64,000 nucleotides of DNA from Isochrysis galbana (lineage: Eukaryota; Haptophyta; Isochrysidales; Isochrysidaceae), in contig CM030937.1 in the NCBI GenBank assembly GCA_018136815.1, positions 2,965,820-3,029,819 of the forward strand, read 5' to 3'. Both the position numbers and the translations under genes were made by a program. The notes under the pieces were generated by a model, which had not been told where the DNA came from, searched no databases, and was given only the letters and a program-made list of their open reading frames with translations. This document shows, piece after piece, positions 1-9,507 of the stretch (position 1 is the stretch's first letter; every line of letters starts with the position of its first letter).

Positions 1-175
1 TCTTTCTCTCACTCCTCTCCGTCTTGGACGGTCTTCCACCCCACAAAGTGAGAGAGGAGGAGTAGTGCCTGACCCATTAGAGAATCTATCGGGGGAGGAG
101 AGAAGAAACACGAACGAACGAGCCACGCGAGAAGCGCGGGTGTGCTCTCGGCAGCGAGGGGCAGCGAGGCGAGAG

Positions 176-1008
176 ATGGACCTAAAAGCTCAGCTCGTGC
201 AGCAGTCGTGGGCAAAGACGGAGGCGCTTGGGATGCAGACCGTCGGCGTCCTCTTCTTCAAGCGCATCTTCGACATCGCGCCTGAGGCGTTACAGCTCTT
301 TTCCTTCCGGGAGGAGCCCAACGTGAGAGAGTGGTGGTGGCGCGCGCGTGAGCGGCAGCCTCTCTGCCCCTGGAAGGCATGCTTGGCCTTGGCGGCATCC
401 TCGGCGGGCGGGGACACGTACCCATGCTCTCAATTCTACATGCCATTCTCCGTGCCGGTCGGAGCTCATCGGCGCCTGCTGTCACCCAAGTACGCCCAGT
501 TGGCACTGCTGCTCATTGTTGGGTCCTCCTTCTGTTTGTGCAGATCTACGAGAGCGAGGCGTTGAAGCACCACGCCATCAGTGTTCTGTCGACAGTAGGC
601 GCTGCGGTAGCTGGACTTGGCGATCTACAAAAATTGGTTCCGATACTGGAAGACTTAGGCAAGAGGCACGTCAACTACGGTGTCAAGGCGGAGCACTACA
701 ACATCATTGGCGAGGCTTTGATTGACACTTTAGCCTTGAGCCTTGGGCCTGCATTCACGCCCGAGGTGAAATGCGAATGGATGAAGGTGTACTCCATAGT
801 CGCAAACACAATGAAAGGTGACAACTACAAGGTCGAAAGTCTTCATGGTAGTGCTGATGACTGGTATATGGCCACGGACCCTAGATTGCGCTGTGCTCCG
901 CCTTCTAGTGTGGAACGGCTACATGCTGTAGCAAAGTCCAAGGCTGCAGCCGACGACTGGTACATGGGCTCATCGCTAACAACTGCAACGTCGCGCTATA
1001 ATCCATAA
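176..1008 (+). CDS. Globin, two exons, with C-terminal tail
   Basis: Haem-binding globin; oxygen binding, NO dioxygenation or redox sensing are possible roles that cannot be separated from sequence. Exon 1 is 176-322 and exon 2 is 544-1008, with a GT-AG intron of 221 nt in phase 0, giving 203 residues. Exon 1 carries the A-C helices and the CD-corner Phe (LFSF). Exon 2 opens with the E helix, whose KHHA segment holds the distal His, and continues to LGKRHVNYG, which holds the proximal His; the H helix ends near NTMKG. The arrangement resembles neuroglobin-like single-domain globins. After the globin fold there is a tail of about 50 residues with two copies of a DDWYM motif. ATG 176 is chosen because the globin A helix follows at once. 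The gene stands alone; a retroelement begins 414 nt downstream. Confidence 0.85.
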
Positions 1009-1407
1009 GAAGCGATGCATCAAGAGCCATCCTCATTTTCAATGCGTATCGCCGGTGTCTTGCCAACGATTCTCGCGGCTCTTGTCCTATTGTGACCACA
1101 GAGTTGTGGAAGACTATGCAGAGGGGTCGCTCGCCTCCATGACGCTTGCTGCCCCAGGGGTGCTGAAACGGTGGCGCATCTTCCGGTTGTTGAGCTACAA
1201 CCGGATATGGTTCGATAGGAATTCATGTACCTCGAACATTTACATTGACAACACTATGCCTCTGCGGCTTGGACTTTGAACGTGTGACGCACAGGCCGGC
1301 ATCTATGCGGGCAATATTTTCCTGTGATGTGTGAAGCAACGTGTGTTTCAAGTCGCCCGAGCGACTTCCCGGTTGAGCTCATTGCAGCCGAGCAGGAGCT
1401 CGCGATG
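1009..1407. other. Intergenic, no gene seen
   Basis: Downstream flank of the globin gene. I see no coding signal on either strand. It ends at the first copy of the 15-bp direct repeat that bounds the next retroelement. Confidence 0.5.
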
Positions 1408-1422
1408 TCCAGCACGTGCAAG
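1408..1422. repeat. 15-bp target-site duplication, left copy
   Basis: TCCAGCACGTGCAAG here is repeated exactly at 2621-2635. The two copies enclose the element 1423-2620, as expected for target-primed insertion. Confidence 0.85.
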
Positions 1423-2620
1423 AACTAAGTTTATACTTGGTCGCAATGGAGCGCACCGCCGCGACTCCCCTCTCCTTCGGGCCCCCCGCTGAGGGCGCCC
1501 CCCCAGTACCCATGGAGCAGTCGCTGGCGAAGCGACCGCGTCCGCCCGCGGAGGCCGAGCAGGTGCGTGCGACTCGCGTCGCGCCACACGGCCCGTGGCC
1601 TCGGCCACGCCACCCTCAGCAGCCTTGCTGGTCCCCCTCATGGGAGACAGCAGGCTGTGGACCCCACCCGGCCTACACCAGACGAGACACGCCAACCCTC
1701 CAACAGGCATGCCTTATGGCAGAGGCCTCACTCACCCTGGAGAAGGCCGCGCCGCCTTGGCGGCGCGGCCCGAGACCGGGTGGCCCTTATGGGCACACTC
1801 CTCATACAACAACAGATACGCACAACTCCAGAGGACTGGCACACAAACGCACACCATGGCGAGACACCCCCGGACCTACACAAGGGAGGGAACCAAGGAG
1901 AAGGACAGCACATGCCACAAAATGTCACCGTTCGCACGCTCACCCCAAACCCCCCTACCCTCTGATCCGGATAAAGGTGATCCTGTCAGATGATGAACAA
2001 GAAATGGGAGACACTGATGCAAACTTCGACCTCTCCTTCCATCAAGAAGGGGACTATGCCTTTCAAGACGCGGCGGCATATGCCGCGATCGTCGAGCTGC
2101 TCCTCGAGCTAGAGGGAGTTGACCCTGAACCAGACTTTTGGGCTCGTTCCATCAAAGGCCCGTGGCACGTGGCGGTCAATGAGGACTGCGCACAACAATT
2201 CAAAGACCGCTATGGCGAGCTCACCACCCTCCGCATCACTCAAACAGACATCGGCGAAAGCACTTGACCTCGTTGACAAGATCGCCTGAAGCTGGGAAAT
2301 ACCTCCCCCCCCCCCCTCCTCGAAGAACCCCCTCGGCGAAGAACGCCGGAAACGAGCGACAAAATATTAACGGCGTGACATGCACGCCAGCACATGGAAG
2401 AAACGGGCCACTCAGAGGCACAGGAGGAGGGCGAGAACACTCCACTGGGGGCCGGTGCACCCCGCCCAACTCAGCCCCCCCCACGACCTGGGCCCCTACG
2501 TAGAGCACAAGGGGAGATGCCGCAAGGCGGGAAGTGTGGGAGAGGAAGGGAAATGGGCGTGGCTACTGTAGCTGATCCCAAGGCCACGCGCGGGGCGAGA
2601 CTATTAAAAGGTTTTTTTTT
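1423..2620 (+). mobile_element. Internally deleted LINE, complete ends (copy A)
   Basis: Non-autonomous non-LTR retroelement of 1198 bp bounded by 15-bp direct repeats. It begins with a hairpin, AACTAAG-TTTATA-CTTGGTC, and the ORF1 start codon follows at 1447. An ORF1 N-terminal reading frame runs 1447-2267: a Pro-rich region, then a segment with GPWHVAVNEDCAQQF that matches the ORF1 of the copies at 30495 and 53326. The rest of ORF1 and all of ORF2 are missing. From about 2270 the sequence is 3' UTR: GCCGCAAGGCGGG, GGGCGTGGCTAC and a GC-rich stem, then ATTAAAAGG followed by ten T. The T run is on the sense strand. Confidence 0.8.
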
Positions 2621-2635
2621 TCCAGCACGTGCAAG
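2621..2635. repeat. 15-bp target-site duplication, right copy
   Basis: Exact match to 1408-1422, directly after the T run that ends the element. Confidence 0.85.
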
Positions 2636-2684
2636 TCATTTGGAACCAAACCTCGGCGTATCACTTTTTCTCCGTACTCTCATT

Positions 2685-3866
2685 AACTTTATAGTTGGTC
2701 GCCATGGAGCGCGCCGCCGCTCCCCACCTCTCCTTCGGGCCCCCCGCCGCGGGAGCCCCCACAGTACCCATGGAGCTGTCGCAGGCGAAGCGACCGCGTC
2801 CGCCCGCAGAGGCCGAGCAGGTGAGCGCGACCCCGGTCGCGCCGCACGGCCCGTGGCCCCGGCCACACCAAGGAAGGCAGCCATGCTGGCCCACCTCATG
2901 GTGGGTCACAGACTGTGACAAGCATCACACCAACACCAGACCTGAAGGGACACTCATCCATCAGGCATGCCTTATGGCAGAGGCCTCTCCCACCCTGGGG
3001 ACGGCCGCGCTGCCCCGGTAGCGCGACCCGAGACCGGGTGGCCCTTATGGGCACAACACCATGTGGAGATGGACTGTTCCCAGGATCCGGGTAAGGCTCC
3101 TGAGACTCCATCCTTGGCAACCCACGCGTCCGTAGGCGGCCTATCGACTTGGGTAGCGGGTGAAGATACTTGGGAAGGCTTGGGCACGGGTGCAGTGGTA
3201 TGGCACATAGCCGTGAACGAAGACTGCGTACAACAATTCGAGGAGCGCTACGGCGATATCACTACGCTTCGCATCAATCAGACCGACATCTCAGTCAACA
3301 TCAAGGTGGAATCGATCGACGAGAAAATCAACAAGAAAGGCTCCTCCTCTCGCAAGGCCCTCTACAACGCCCTCCAAGACGTCGCGGCACACCTGGTCGT
3401 CGAAGCAGACGGCCTGGCGCAAGCGGCCCAGATTAACCTGAGTGCCCTCATCCTTGCGATCGAAAAGGTAGGGCTCACCTTCCTAAAAGGCAACCGGGAG
3501 CGCATGAAGCTCGAAGGCGGAGCTGGCACTTTTGTGTCCAAGGCAGCCCACTCGACCCGCTGGCACCTCTATGTTTCGGCGGGCCAAGGCTCGTTTCTCG
3601 ACGGGAGCTTCCCTCGAAAGTTGCTGCTTCAGATCGACGGAAAGACTGTCCCGGTAAACTATGCCATCCGGGCATGCAAGGAGATCAAGATGCCAGAATC
3701 CATTCACTCCCCTCACAAGCTCATGATCCACGATCCACGGCAGCCTACGTGGTTGCAAAGGCTGGCGCCCGGAGGTTGCGAAAGGCCTCCCGAGTTCGAT
3801 GCGTATCTGCGAATGCGAATAAGAAGCGGCGAAGCGCCGCGAGCGCAACGAGGCGCACAGGCTTAA
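2685..3866 (+). pseudogene. LINE 5' part with broken ORF1 (copy B)
   Basis: Starts with the palindrome AACT-TTAT-AGTT, then GGTCGCC and an ORF1 start at 2704. The first reading frame (2704-3021) repeats the MER...PLSFGPP-like N-terminus of copy A. A second frame (2967-3866) contains the conserved ORF1 core: WHIAVNEDCVQQFEERYG, AHLVVEADG, TFLKGNRERMK and SFPRKLLLQIDG. The two frames are offset, so ORF1 is broken. The C-terminal zinc-finger part has decayed after about 3800. No target duplication or 3' tail was found, so the 3' boundary is approximate. Confidence 0.7.
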
Positions 3867-5036
3867 CCGCAGAACGACATTGACAACAAGGTTGAGGATG
3901 AGGACAGTGAAAGAAAGACGAAGAAGATGAAGATTTAGCCGCAGGCGGTAGGCGTGTTCCGAAAGGTGGGATGGGGTATCGTGGGGGAACGTATTTTACT
4001 AATATAACACTATAAACGAAAACAAAACTCTATCACCAGGCCCTCTTTTGACGGAACGCGACTTGACATCTCGCCCAGAGCTCCTGGGAGTGCGGCCATG
4101 GGGGCGACTCTCGGGAACTCTGGACGAAGACAAGAGAAAGAGCGGGAAACACCCGGGACACGGGGAAGCGCAAACAAGGAAACAAAGGGCGTGCACACAC
4201 AAGAAAACGAGGGAGGGAGATCGAGCATGATCAACCCCGACCTAACACACTTGGGAAGAGAGAGAGAAGGGGGGGGGGGGGGTCGGGGGGGGTTCGGGGG
4301 ATCGGAGGGGACGCGGACGAAAACTCGCAAAGGGGGAAACCAAGGGAGAGAGGCTCCCTTGGGGAAACCTAAGGGCGGCTCTCCCCCTAACCGCGACAAT
4401 GCCATTGTGCACTTTGCGCCCGTTCCGAGACCACAAAATGTGGTTTATGATCTCCGGCTCAGGCTCGTTAAATTTTTCAAATGTCTCGCCTCCGCGTTCC
4501 GCCTTCAATCCTCGTGCATCCCCTGCGTCCTCTTCCTCCTCCAAAATTCCAAGGTCTTTTGAGGATCCGTGCTGCGCACTAGCTCCTAGCGCACCCCGGC
4601 ATGATACAAGCTATTTCCGACGGCATGAACTTAACCGTGTGTGCTTCGGCCATAGGCCACTACGTATGGGCGTATGGGTATAGGGTACAAAGTGCCAAGT
4701 CGCTAGGCTTTTGTCAAGCCCAGTGCCTCCTAGCCCCGCCCTTTGCTCGATGCACAACACATCCGCAAATTGCACCAGCACGCTGAGTAAAACGCTATAA
4801 GAATAGCACATACAACATCGGCGCGGGCTGCGCATCATCAGGCCTCAAGCTAGCTGTTGTTAGTTGTGTCCCTCGGCTTTGCTCTTAGAGGAACAGCAAA
4901 TCATCAATGCTAGCTAGCTAACTTGCCATCATGATTTCGACCATTGCGTGCACAAATTCTCTGCCACAGCTTGTCTTTCTCAACGCCGAGCCCCTCCAAG
5001 GTGAGAGCATAGCTGAAACAGCAGCTCGGGGATGCA
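3867..5036. other. No gene; short dispersed repeat near 4014-4075
   Basis: No coding signal was found. The stretch 4014-4075 (AAACTCTATCACC...CTCTTTTGACGGAACGCGAC) is the reverse complement of repeats at 44052-44098 and 51147-51197, with a weaker match near 15215-15255. A G-run lies at about 4270-4282. Confidence 0.5.
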
Positions 5037-5999
5037 TCAACAGTTGGTGGCTTCGCGATCGAAGCATAAGTTGGTTATCCAGTGAGTGTATTCCCCAACT
5101 TCGACACCCAAAGCCTGCGCAACCTCGGATATCAGTGTGGCAAAGAAGTGAATATTCTTAACAAAGATGTTTGCGTTCTGCATGCGCACGATCCCCGTGC
5201 ACTTGAGTAACCCATCTTCAAGGTAGAGATGAAGTTCACGGCAGCACTTTGTTTGACCTTGATTGCGCCAGTTCACTTTTTCGGAGCCTTCTGAATTGAA
5301 CGGAATGGGGATTATAGCCCGCTTGGAAAGAGGTTCGTTCCTAAGGCAATCGATTGCGTTTGCGATCTTTGCCTGCATTCCCGCCCGGTAGTCACCTTGC
5401 TCGCCGCCTCGCTCTGGCATGTACCACCTATCATACTCCTCTGGCTTGTACTCCCACCTGAAAGCATGAAGGAGGTGATGTGAGGTTCGCAACATCTAAG
5501 GGCCATTCCATGCCCAAGGTGGCGTGGGCAGAGAGAGCAATGCGCACCCCATGTTCTTGGCTGTGTAGAATTCGATCGCACCTCGCGGGAACAGCTCTGT
5601 CTCTACCAATGCACTTTCTGGCCGGATGTCATCAATGACGCACACAAAGTTCCGCACGACAAACCTGAGGGCGGAGTAAGATATACGATTGGTATGCGAG
5701 TAAAGTCCCGCTTCGAGTACACTCAAACCTCACAGAATGGAGCAGATCTCGCCTCGCGTGCCTCGGCTCTCTCATGTTCCTCCCTGCCCCCTCTGCTCTG
5801 CCTTCGGGTGTGAGTTGATCCGAAGGAGCACTTCAAGCAGGGCGGCCTGCACAGGTGGCGCGCGTACTCTTTCGACTCGTGCTTCGAGATCGCACGAAGG
5901 TGAGCATAGACCTCGCTCGCTGTGGCGAAGTGCGCGAAGCCCACGTTCAGGTTCTTGCACGGCGCGCATGTGGACGCCACCTCCTCGCGAGACCGCTTA

Positions 6000-6004
<5 letters not shown>
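5037..6004 (-). CDS. Thymidylate synthase-family protein, three exons
   Basis: Spliced model of 236 residues: exon 1 6004-5832, exon 2 5664-5548, exon 3 5457-5037. All junctions are GT-AG and the frame is kept throughout. Exon 3 carries the thymidylate synthase/dCMP hydroxymethylase fold: SKRAIIPIPF, then KCCRELHLYLEDGLL (candidate catalytic Cys), and a C-terminal ISEVAQALGVEVGEYTHW segment typical of ThyA-type enzymes. The usual RSND-like nucleotide-binding motif is replaced by RMQNAN, and the protein stops soon after the THW motif. It may therefore be a divergent or non-canonical member rather than the housekeeping enzyme. Exon 1 has a Cys pair (CAPC) and a further CRPPC. The ATG at 6004 directly follows a long GA tract on the coding strand; the frame stays open upstream only as Arg-Glu repeats. 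Confidence 0.6.
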
Positions 6005-6061
<57 letters not shown>

Positions 6062-6076
6062 CCCCCCCCCCCCCCT
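6005..6076. repeat. (CT)n tract followed by C-run
   Basis: About 27 CT units and then a run of about 16 C on the plus strand. In the minus-strand gene this is GA-rich leader sequence just before its ATG. Confidence 0.9.
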
Positions 6077-6289
6077 CCCTCTTCCTCTCCCTTCGCCCCC
6101 CCTCTCCGCCTGCCTGCCAGCCTGCCTGTCTTTCTCTCCCCCGCGCGCTAGAGCGAGACGGATATCGCCCGAGCGAGAGGCGCGAGCGGTGGCGGGAAGA
6201 GGGGACGCAGGGAGGCTCTGGGAGTACTTTAGAGTAGGGGATAGAGGCTTGAGCCTCATCAAGGGTCAAGTTTTATTTTCACCTAATCT

Positions 6290-7640
6290 GTAAAACTCGT
6301 ATTCCATAACTCGAGCGTTTACACTTAGACCCGTACTTTGCCGTTAATTTGAACAGAATATTATAACAAAAAATTCACAGAATATTATAATAAGGGTACG
6401 GGCGTAAGGCCGATGGCGATAGTAAGGCAATAGCTGCCGGACCATAGTAGTAGTAGATGTGTAGTGTGTAGCCTGTAGCCTTGAATCTTCAGATGATTAT
6501 ATTTTCTCTAGTCTCTAGGGGCCAGGGAGAATGGGCGGGGTTGGTCAAATGCAAATGCGCGATAGGCTTGTCAATGATGGGGCAAGGGCGTGCGATCTGT
6601 GCCCAGCTCTCCACTCTCCCCAGGCTGGAGCCTGGACTCCAGGAGAATCTGGACAATTGATAGCCCGGTCACTCACTATGGGGGTGCGGAGGGCACCAGC
6701 TACAATGGATGAATGAAGGGCAAAATAAGCTCCCTATAGGTTCCGGTAGGATGGATCAGCAAAAAAATTTGGGGGTTCTCCGGCGAGATTTTCGAAAAAT
6801 ACCGAATTTCAGGCCTTCGAAGACGGTGCGCGAAATACAGTCGGGCCCCCCTCCGGTATATTTTAGTGAAGCTCTTCATGCGAGGCACAAACATGGAATG
6901 ACGAGGAAACCTTGGACGCCAACTCACTGGGTCTACAAGGCGTGGTTCTATGCACACTGGACCATAAGTCAAACTCATAATTTTGCACTTACATGTGTAC
7001 GAACGTATCACAAAACTCAAGACGTTTACGTTAACCACTAGTCACCAAGGGCTAGAGCGGCTAATTTGGCACCGCGACCGGGCGGACGGCATGGTCTTTT
7101 ATTTCATCCATTTCAACTAGTGACAGCAACAGACGTCAAATCAAGATATGCTGCCCTAGTGGCCGAGCCGCCGAGCCAATTGCCCTTTCCAGCCTCGCAC
7201 ATCTTGTCGAATATCGGCATTGGCGCGAAAACCGCCCGAACATTAACGTACCGAGATGCGCTCGAGTGCCCAACTTTCGGGCGCGCTGCCGGCGCTTTCT
7301 CGGTCTCCCACTGGGATAGAATGCCGCACCAGGCACCACATCCAAATATGCCGCCCGAGCAGCCACGCCAATCGCCGCCGCCGCCTGCGCTCATCGCGAA
7401 ATCGACGGCCGTGTGTGGCGCCGACGACTACTCTAACGTCACCCGGCCGAACGGGCCGAGTGCCCAACTTTCGAACGCTACCGGGCGCGCTGCCGGCGCT
7501 TTCTCGGTCTCCCACTGGGATAGAATGCCGCCTCCAAGCGTCCAAGCGAGCGCTTGTTGACGTCAATCGGGGCCATGGCCCTGGGCGTGGGGCCGGATCG
7601 AATCGAGGCATTCCTGCGGTGCGAGGGGCCAGGACGGGTT
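6290..7640. other. Gene-free repeat mosaic
   Basis: No gene recognised. The region around 6470-6500 (GTAGCC...AATCTTCAGATG) resembles the 3' ends of the second retroelement subfamily. The stretch 6830-6900 (GGGCCCCCCTCCGGTATATTTTA...CTTCATGCG) is similar to 53180-53230. A local duplication lies at 7263-7326 and 7457-7534. Confidence 0.5.
7263..7534. repeat. Direct duplication of a 65-78 bp unit
   Basis: CGAGTGCCCAACTTTCG...GCGCTGCCGGCGCTTTCTCGGTCTCCCACTGGGATAGAATGCCGC-type sequence occurs at 7263-7326 and again, with a short insertion, at 7457-7534, about 130 bp apart. No coding role is apparent. Confidence 0.75.
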
Positions 7641-7644
7641 AGTA

Positions 7645-8075
7645 CGAGTGTGTGCGACCCTCAAGAACCAGCGTGCGACCTACTAGTGACCCCCCACCCT
7701 GCTCGCGAGAGCTCTGGATTCTGCATGGCCACCACCTCCAGGCCATTCTTCGGCCGATCGCGGGCGATCGGACGTCGCGGAAGCTCCGCGTTTCTAATAG
7801 TGATGCGCCCCACATTCCCCACTCTGCTTCCCTCCCGTGAGCGCCCGCCTCATAATCTCCCAAAATAGCCCGCCACGCGCGGGGGAAGGGAGGGGGGTCC
7901 CTCACCGACGCCATTGCCCTCCGTGGGGCGGGAGGGGGTTGGTCGGAGGGCGGAGGCGGCTGGCGGGGCAGGTAGGGGGGGACCCTAAGGAATCCTTGGA
8001 CACCCAAGGGAGGTGGAAAATAGTGGATAAAATGAGTGAGTGACCGGGCTACAATTGACAATTGTGGTGAGCCCC
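7645..8075 (+). repeat. Dispersed repeat R, copy 1
   Basis: About 430 bp that align to 18278-18735. Shared landmarks are GCGACCCTC, CGATCG...CGGACG, CTCCGCGTTT, CTCCCAAAATAG, CTCACCGACGCCAT, AATCCTTGGACACCCA and TGGAAAATAGTGG. Both copies are followed by the C/G-rich part of a retroelement. Probably a mobile-element fragment; no protein was recognised. Confidence 0.65.
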
Positions 8076-8200
8076 CCCCCTTGCAGGCCAAGTGTCAACG
8101 CGCAGGGGGGGCGGGTGGCGTTCTCGTCCCCCCATGAGGGAGGTGGAGAGGGGGGGGGGGGGGGGGGGCTTGCCATGGCAACCAATCATAAGATTAGCGT
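8076..8200 (-). mobile_element. Retroelement 5' end fragment, minus strand
   Basis: On the minus strand this begins with the hairpin CTAATC-TTAT-GATTGG (plus coordinates 8182-8197), then GTTGCCATGG and a C/G-rich stretch with CCCCCATGAGGG. The layout is the same as the 5' end of the LINE copies (hairpin, about 5 nt, ATGG), with different stem bases. A near-identical end lies at 62345-62368. No ORF survives. Confidence 0.5.
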
Positions 8201-8256
8201 AGGCGAAGGGAACAAATGACAACTAGAATCTTCAATCGCACCGCCGTTGGAGCTGA

Positions 8257-9441
8257 CTACCAAAACGCGCGAGGGCCCCAGGTGCCCTTGCCCATCTTCT
8301 GTCCGGGCGGAAGAAGAACTCCCGAAACCCACGTCACATTGTCATCACTGGTGACAAAAAATGGCGCTTTGGCCAGCTCTCGACGGTGGCGATGCCTCCA
8401 CCTCACGAGCATGCCGGGGGATCGTTGATTTACTTCGGGCTCGGCAGGTAGTTCTTGGAATTTCAGCCAGCAATCACCAAAAGAATGCGAATGCGCATCG
8501 GGCTCGAAGCAACGTGGGGCTCCACACCACGTCCACGTGTTGCAAGGCAGTTTCGAGAAGGGCCCGCCCTTGGGCGATGGTCGGTGCACTCGGCAGGCTT
8601 CCTCGCACTGCTCCCACGTCGACTTCGTGTGGCCAATCCCCCATCGCACGCCAAGCCCATCGTAATCCGCGCCGAGTTCGTGAAAGGCCTCCAAGCGAGT
8701 CCCAGCGGCAAGGAGCGATGCATATTCCATGGCAGTCGGTGATGCTTCAAAGCACTTTGGATCGACATGTGCATATCCATCGATGGCTGGTGAACCGCAA
8801 GCCCTGGATGTGTTGCACCTTGATTTCCCAATGCACCCAACGAAATTGGAAGGAGTTTTGCATGCTGTACAAGGTTTGATGCCTTGCCAAACACCAGACG
8901 TCCAGGTTGTGCCAGTTGCAGGTGCTCGCTCGGCAGCACGCTTGGCGGAGATATTGAATTCGGCCGCTTGCTGGTGCTTGAGCCAGCATTCGCGTCTATC
9001 AGGATGCCAGACCCATATGTTACACTGCTTTCCATCTGCGATGTCGGGATGGGGCTCGAACTCCTGACAAGATCGACAGCATGCGTCTGCGCTTGGCTGC
9101 AAGTTGTCTTGGCCGTTCTCCACCAGGTCTCCCCATAGCTCGAGATGTGCCCTTCCAAAGCACATCTCAGCCTTCGCCTCCAATCGCGCCGACTTTGCAA
9201 CCTTGGTATGGTCCATGCCACCAGCATGCTCTAGAGCCACTGGAGCCCTACTCTCGACGTTAACATTTGAATTCTCGTGGAATTCACTTGGCGCTCGCTG
9301 CAAACGGCCTCGGGAAAGACTTCTCTGTCGAAGCAAACGCTCAGCTCGGTGCTCGGGCGAAAAGGCGGCCTTGAGCTGCATGATAAGGACGAGAGGAAGC
9401 AAAGCCATCGCCATCAGCTGGCAATACCAAATCGACCTCAT
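8257..9441 (-). CDS. PAN/Apple-domain type II membrane protein
   Basis: Single-exon protein of 394 residues from ATG 9441; the frame opens further upstream but only from a GTG. A hydrophobic segment at about residues 7-27 (MALLPLVLIMQ region) is a signal anchor after a short basic N-terminus. Two luminal PAN/Apple-like modules follow. The first has CCRSCQEF and CNIWVWHPDRRECWLK; the second has WEQCEEACR and CNTWTWCG...DCWLKFQ. This double Cys-rich PAN_4-like layout is common in secretory proteins of algae, where it mediates carbohydrate or protein binding. No glycosyltransferase domain is attached. Likely Golgi/ER or cell surface; the partner is unknown. Confidence 0.75.
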   Translation of the reverse strand: MRSIWYCQLMAMALLPLVLIMQLKAAFSPEHRAERLLRQRSLSRGRLQRAPSEFHENSNVNVESRAPVALEHAGGMDHTKVAKSARLEAKAEMCFGRAHLELWGDLVENGQDNLQPSADACCRSCQEFEPHPDIADGKQCNIWVWHPDRRECWLKHQQAAEFNISAKRAAERAPATGTTWTSGVWQGIKPCTACKTPSNFVGCIGKSRCNTSRACGSPAIDGYAHVDPKCFEASPTAMEYASLLAAGTRLEAFHELGADYDGLGVRWGIGHTKSTWEQCEEACRVHRPSPKGGPFSKLPCNTWTWCGAPRCFEPDAHSHSFGDCWLKFQELPAEPEVNQRSPGMLVRWRHRHRRELAKAPFFVTSDDNVTWVSGVLLPPGQKMGKGTWGPRAFW

Positions 9442-9507
9442 CACGCCAACTGGGCCCACCCAGCGAGCCACACCTGCACGTGAGACTCGCGTATAGCCTT
9501 CCGTCAC

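Noticed and set aside
5995-6262. Extension of the thymidylate synthase-family protein upstream through Arg-Glu repeats
   Set aside because: The frame only stays open because of the GA tract; the ATG at 6004 after the tract is a better start.
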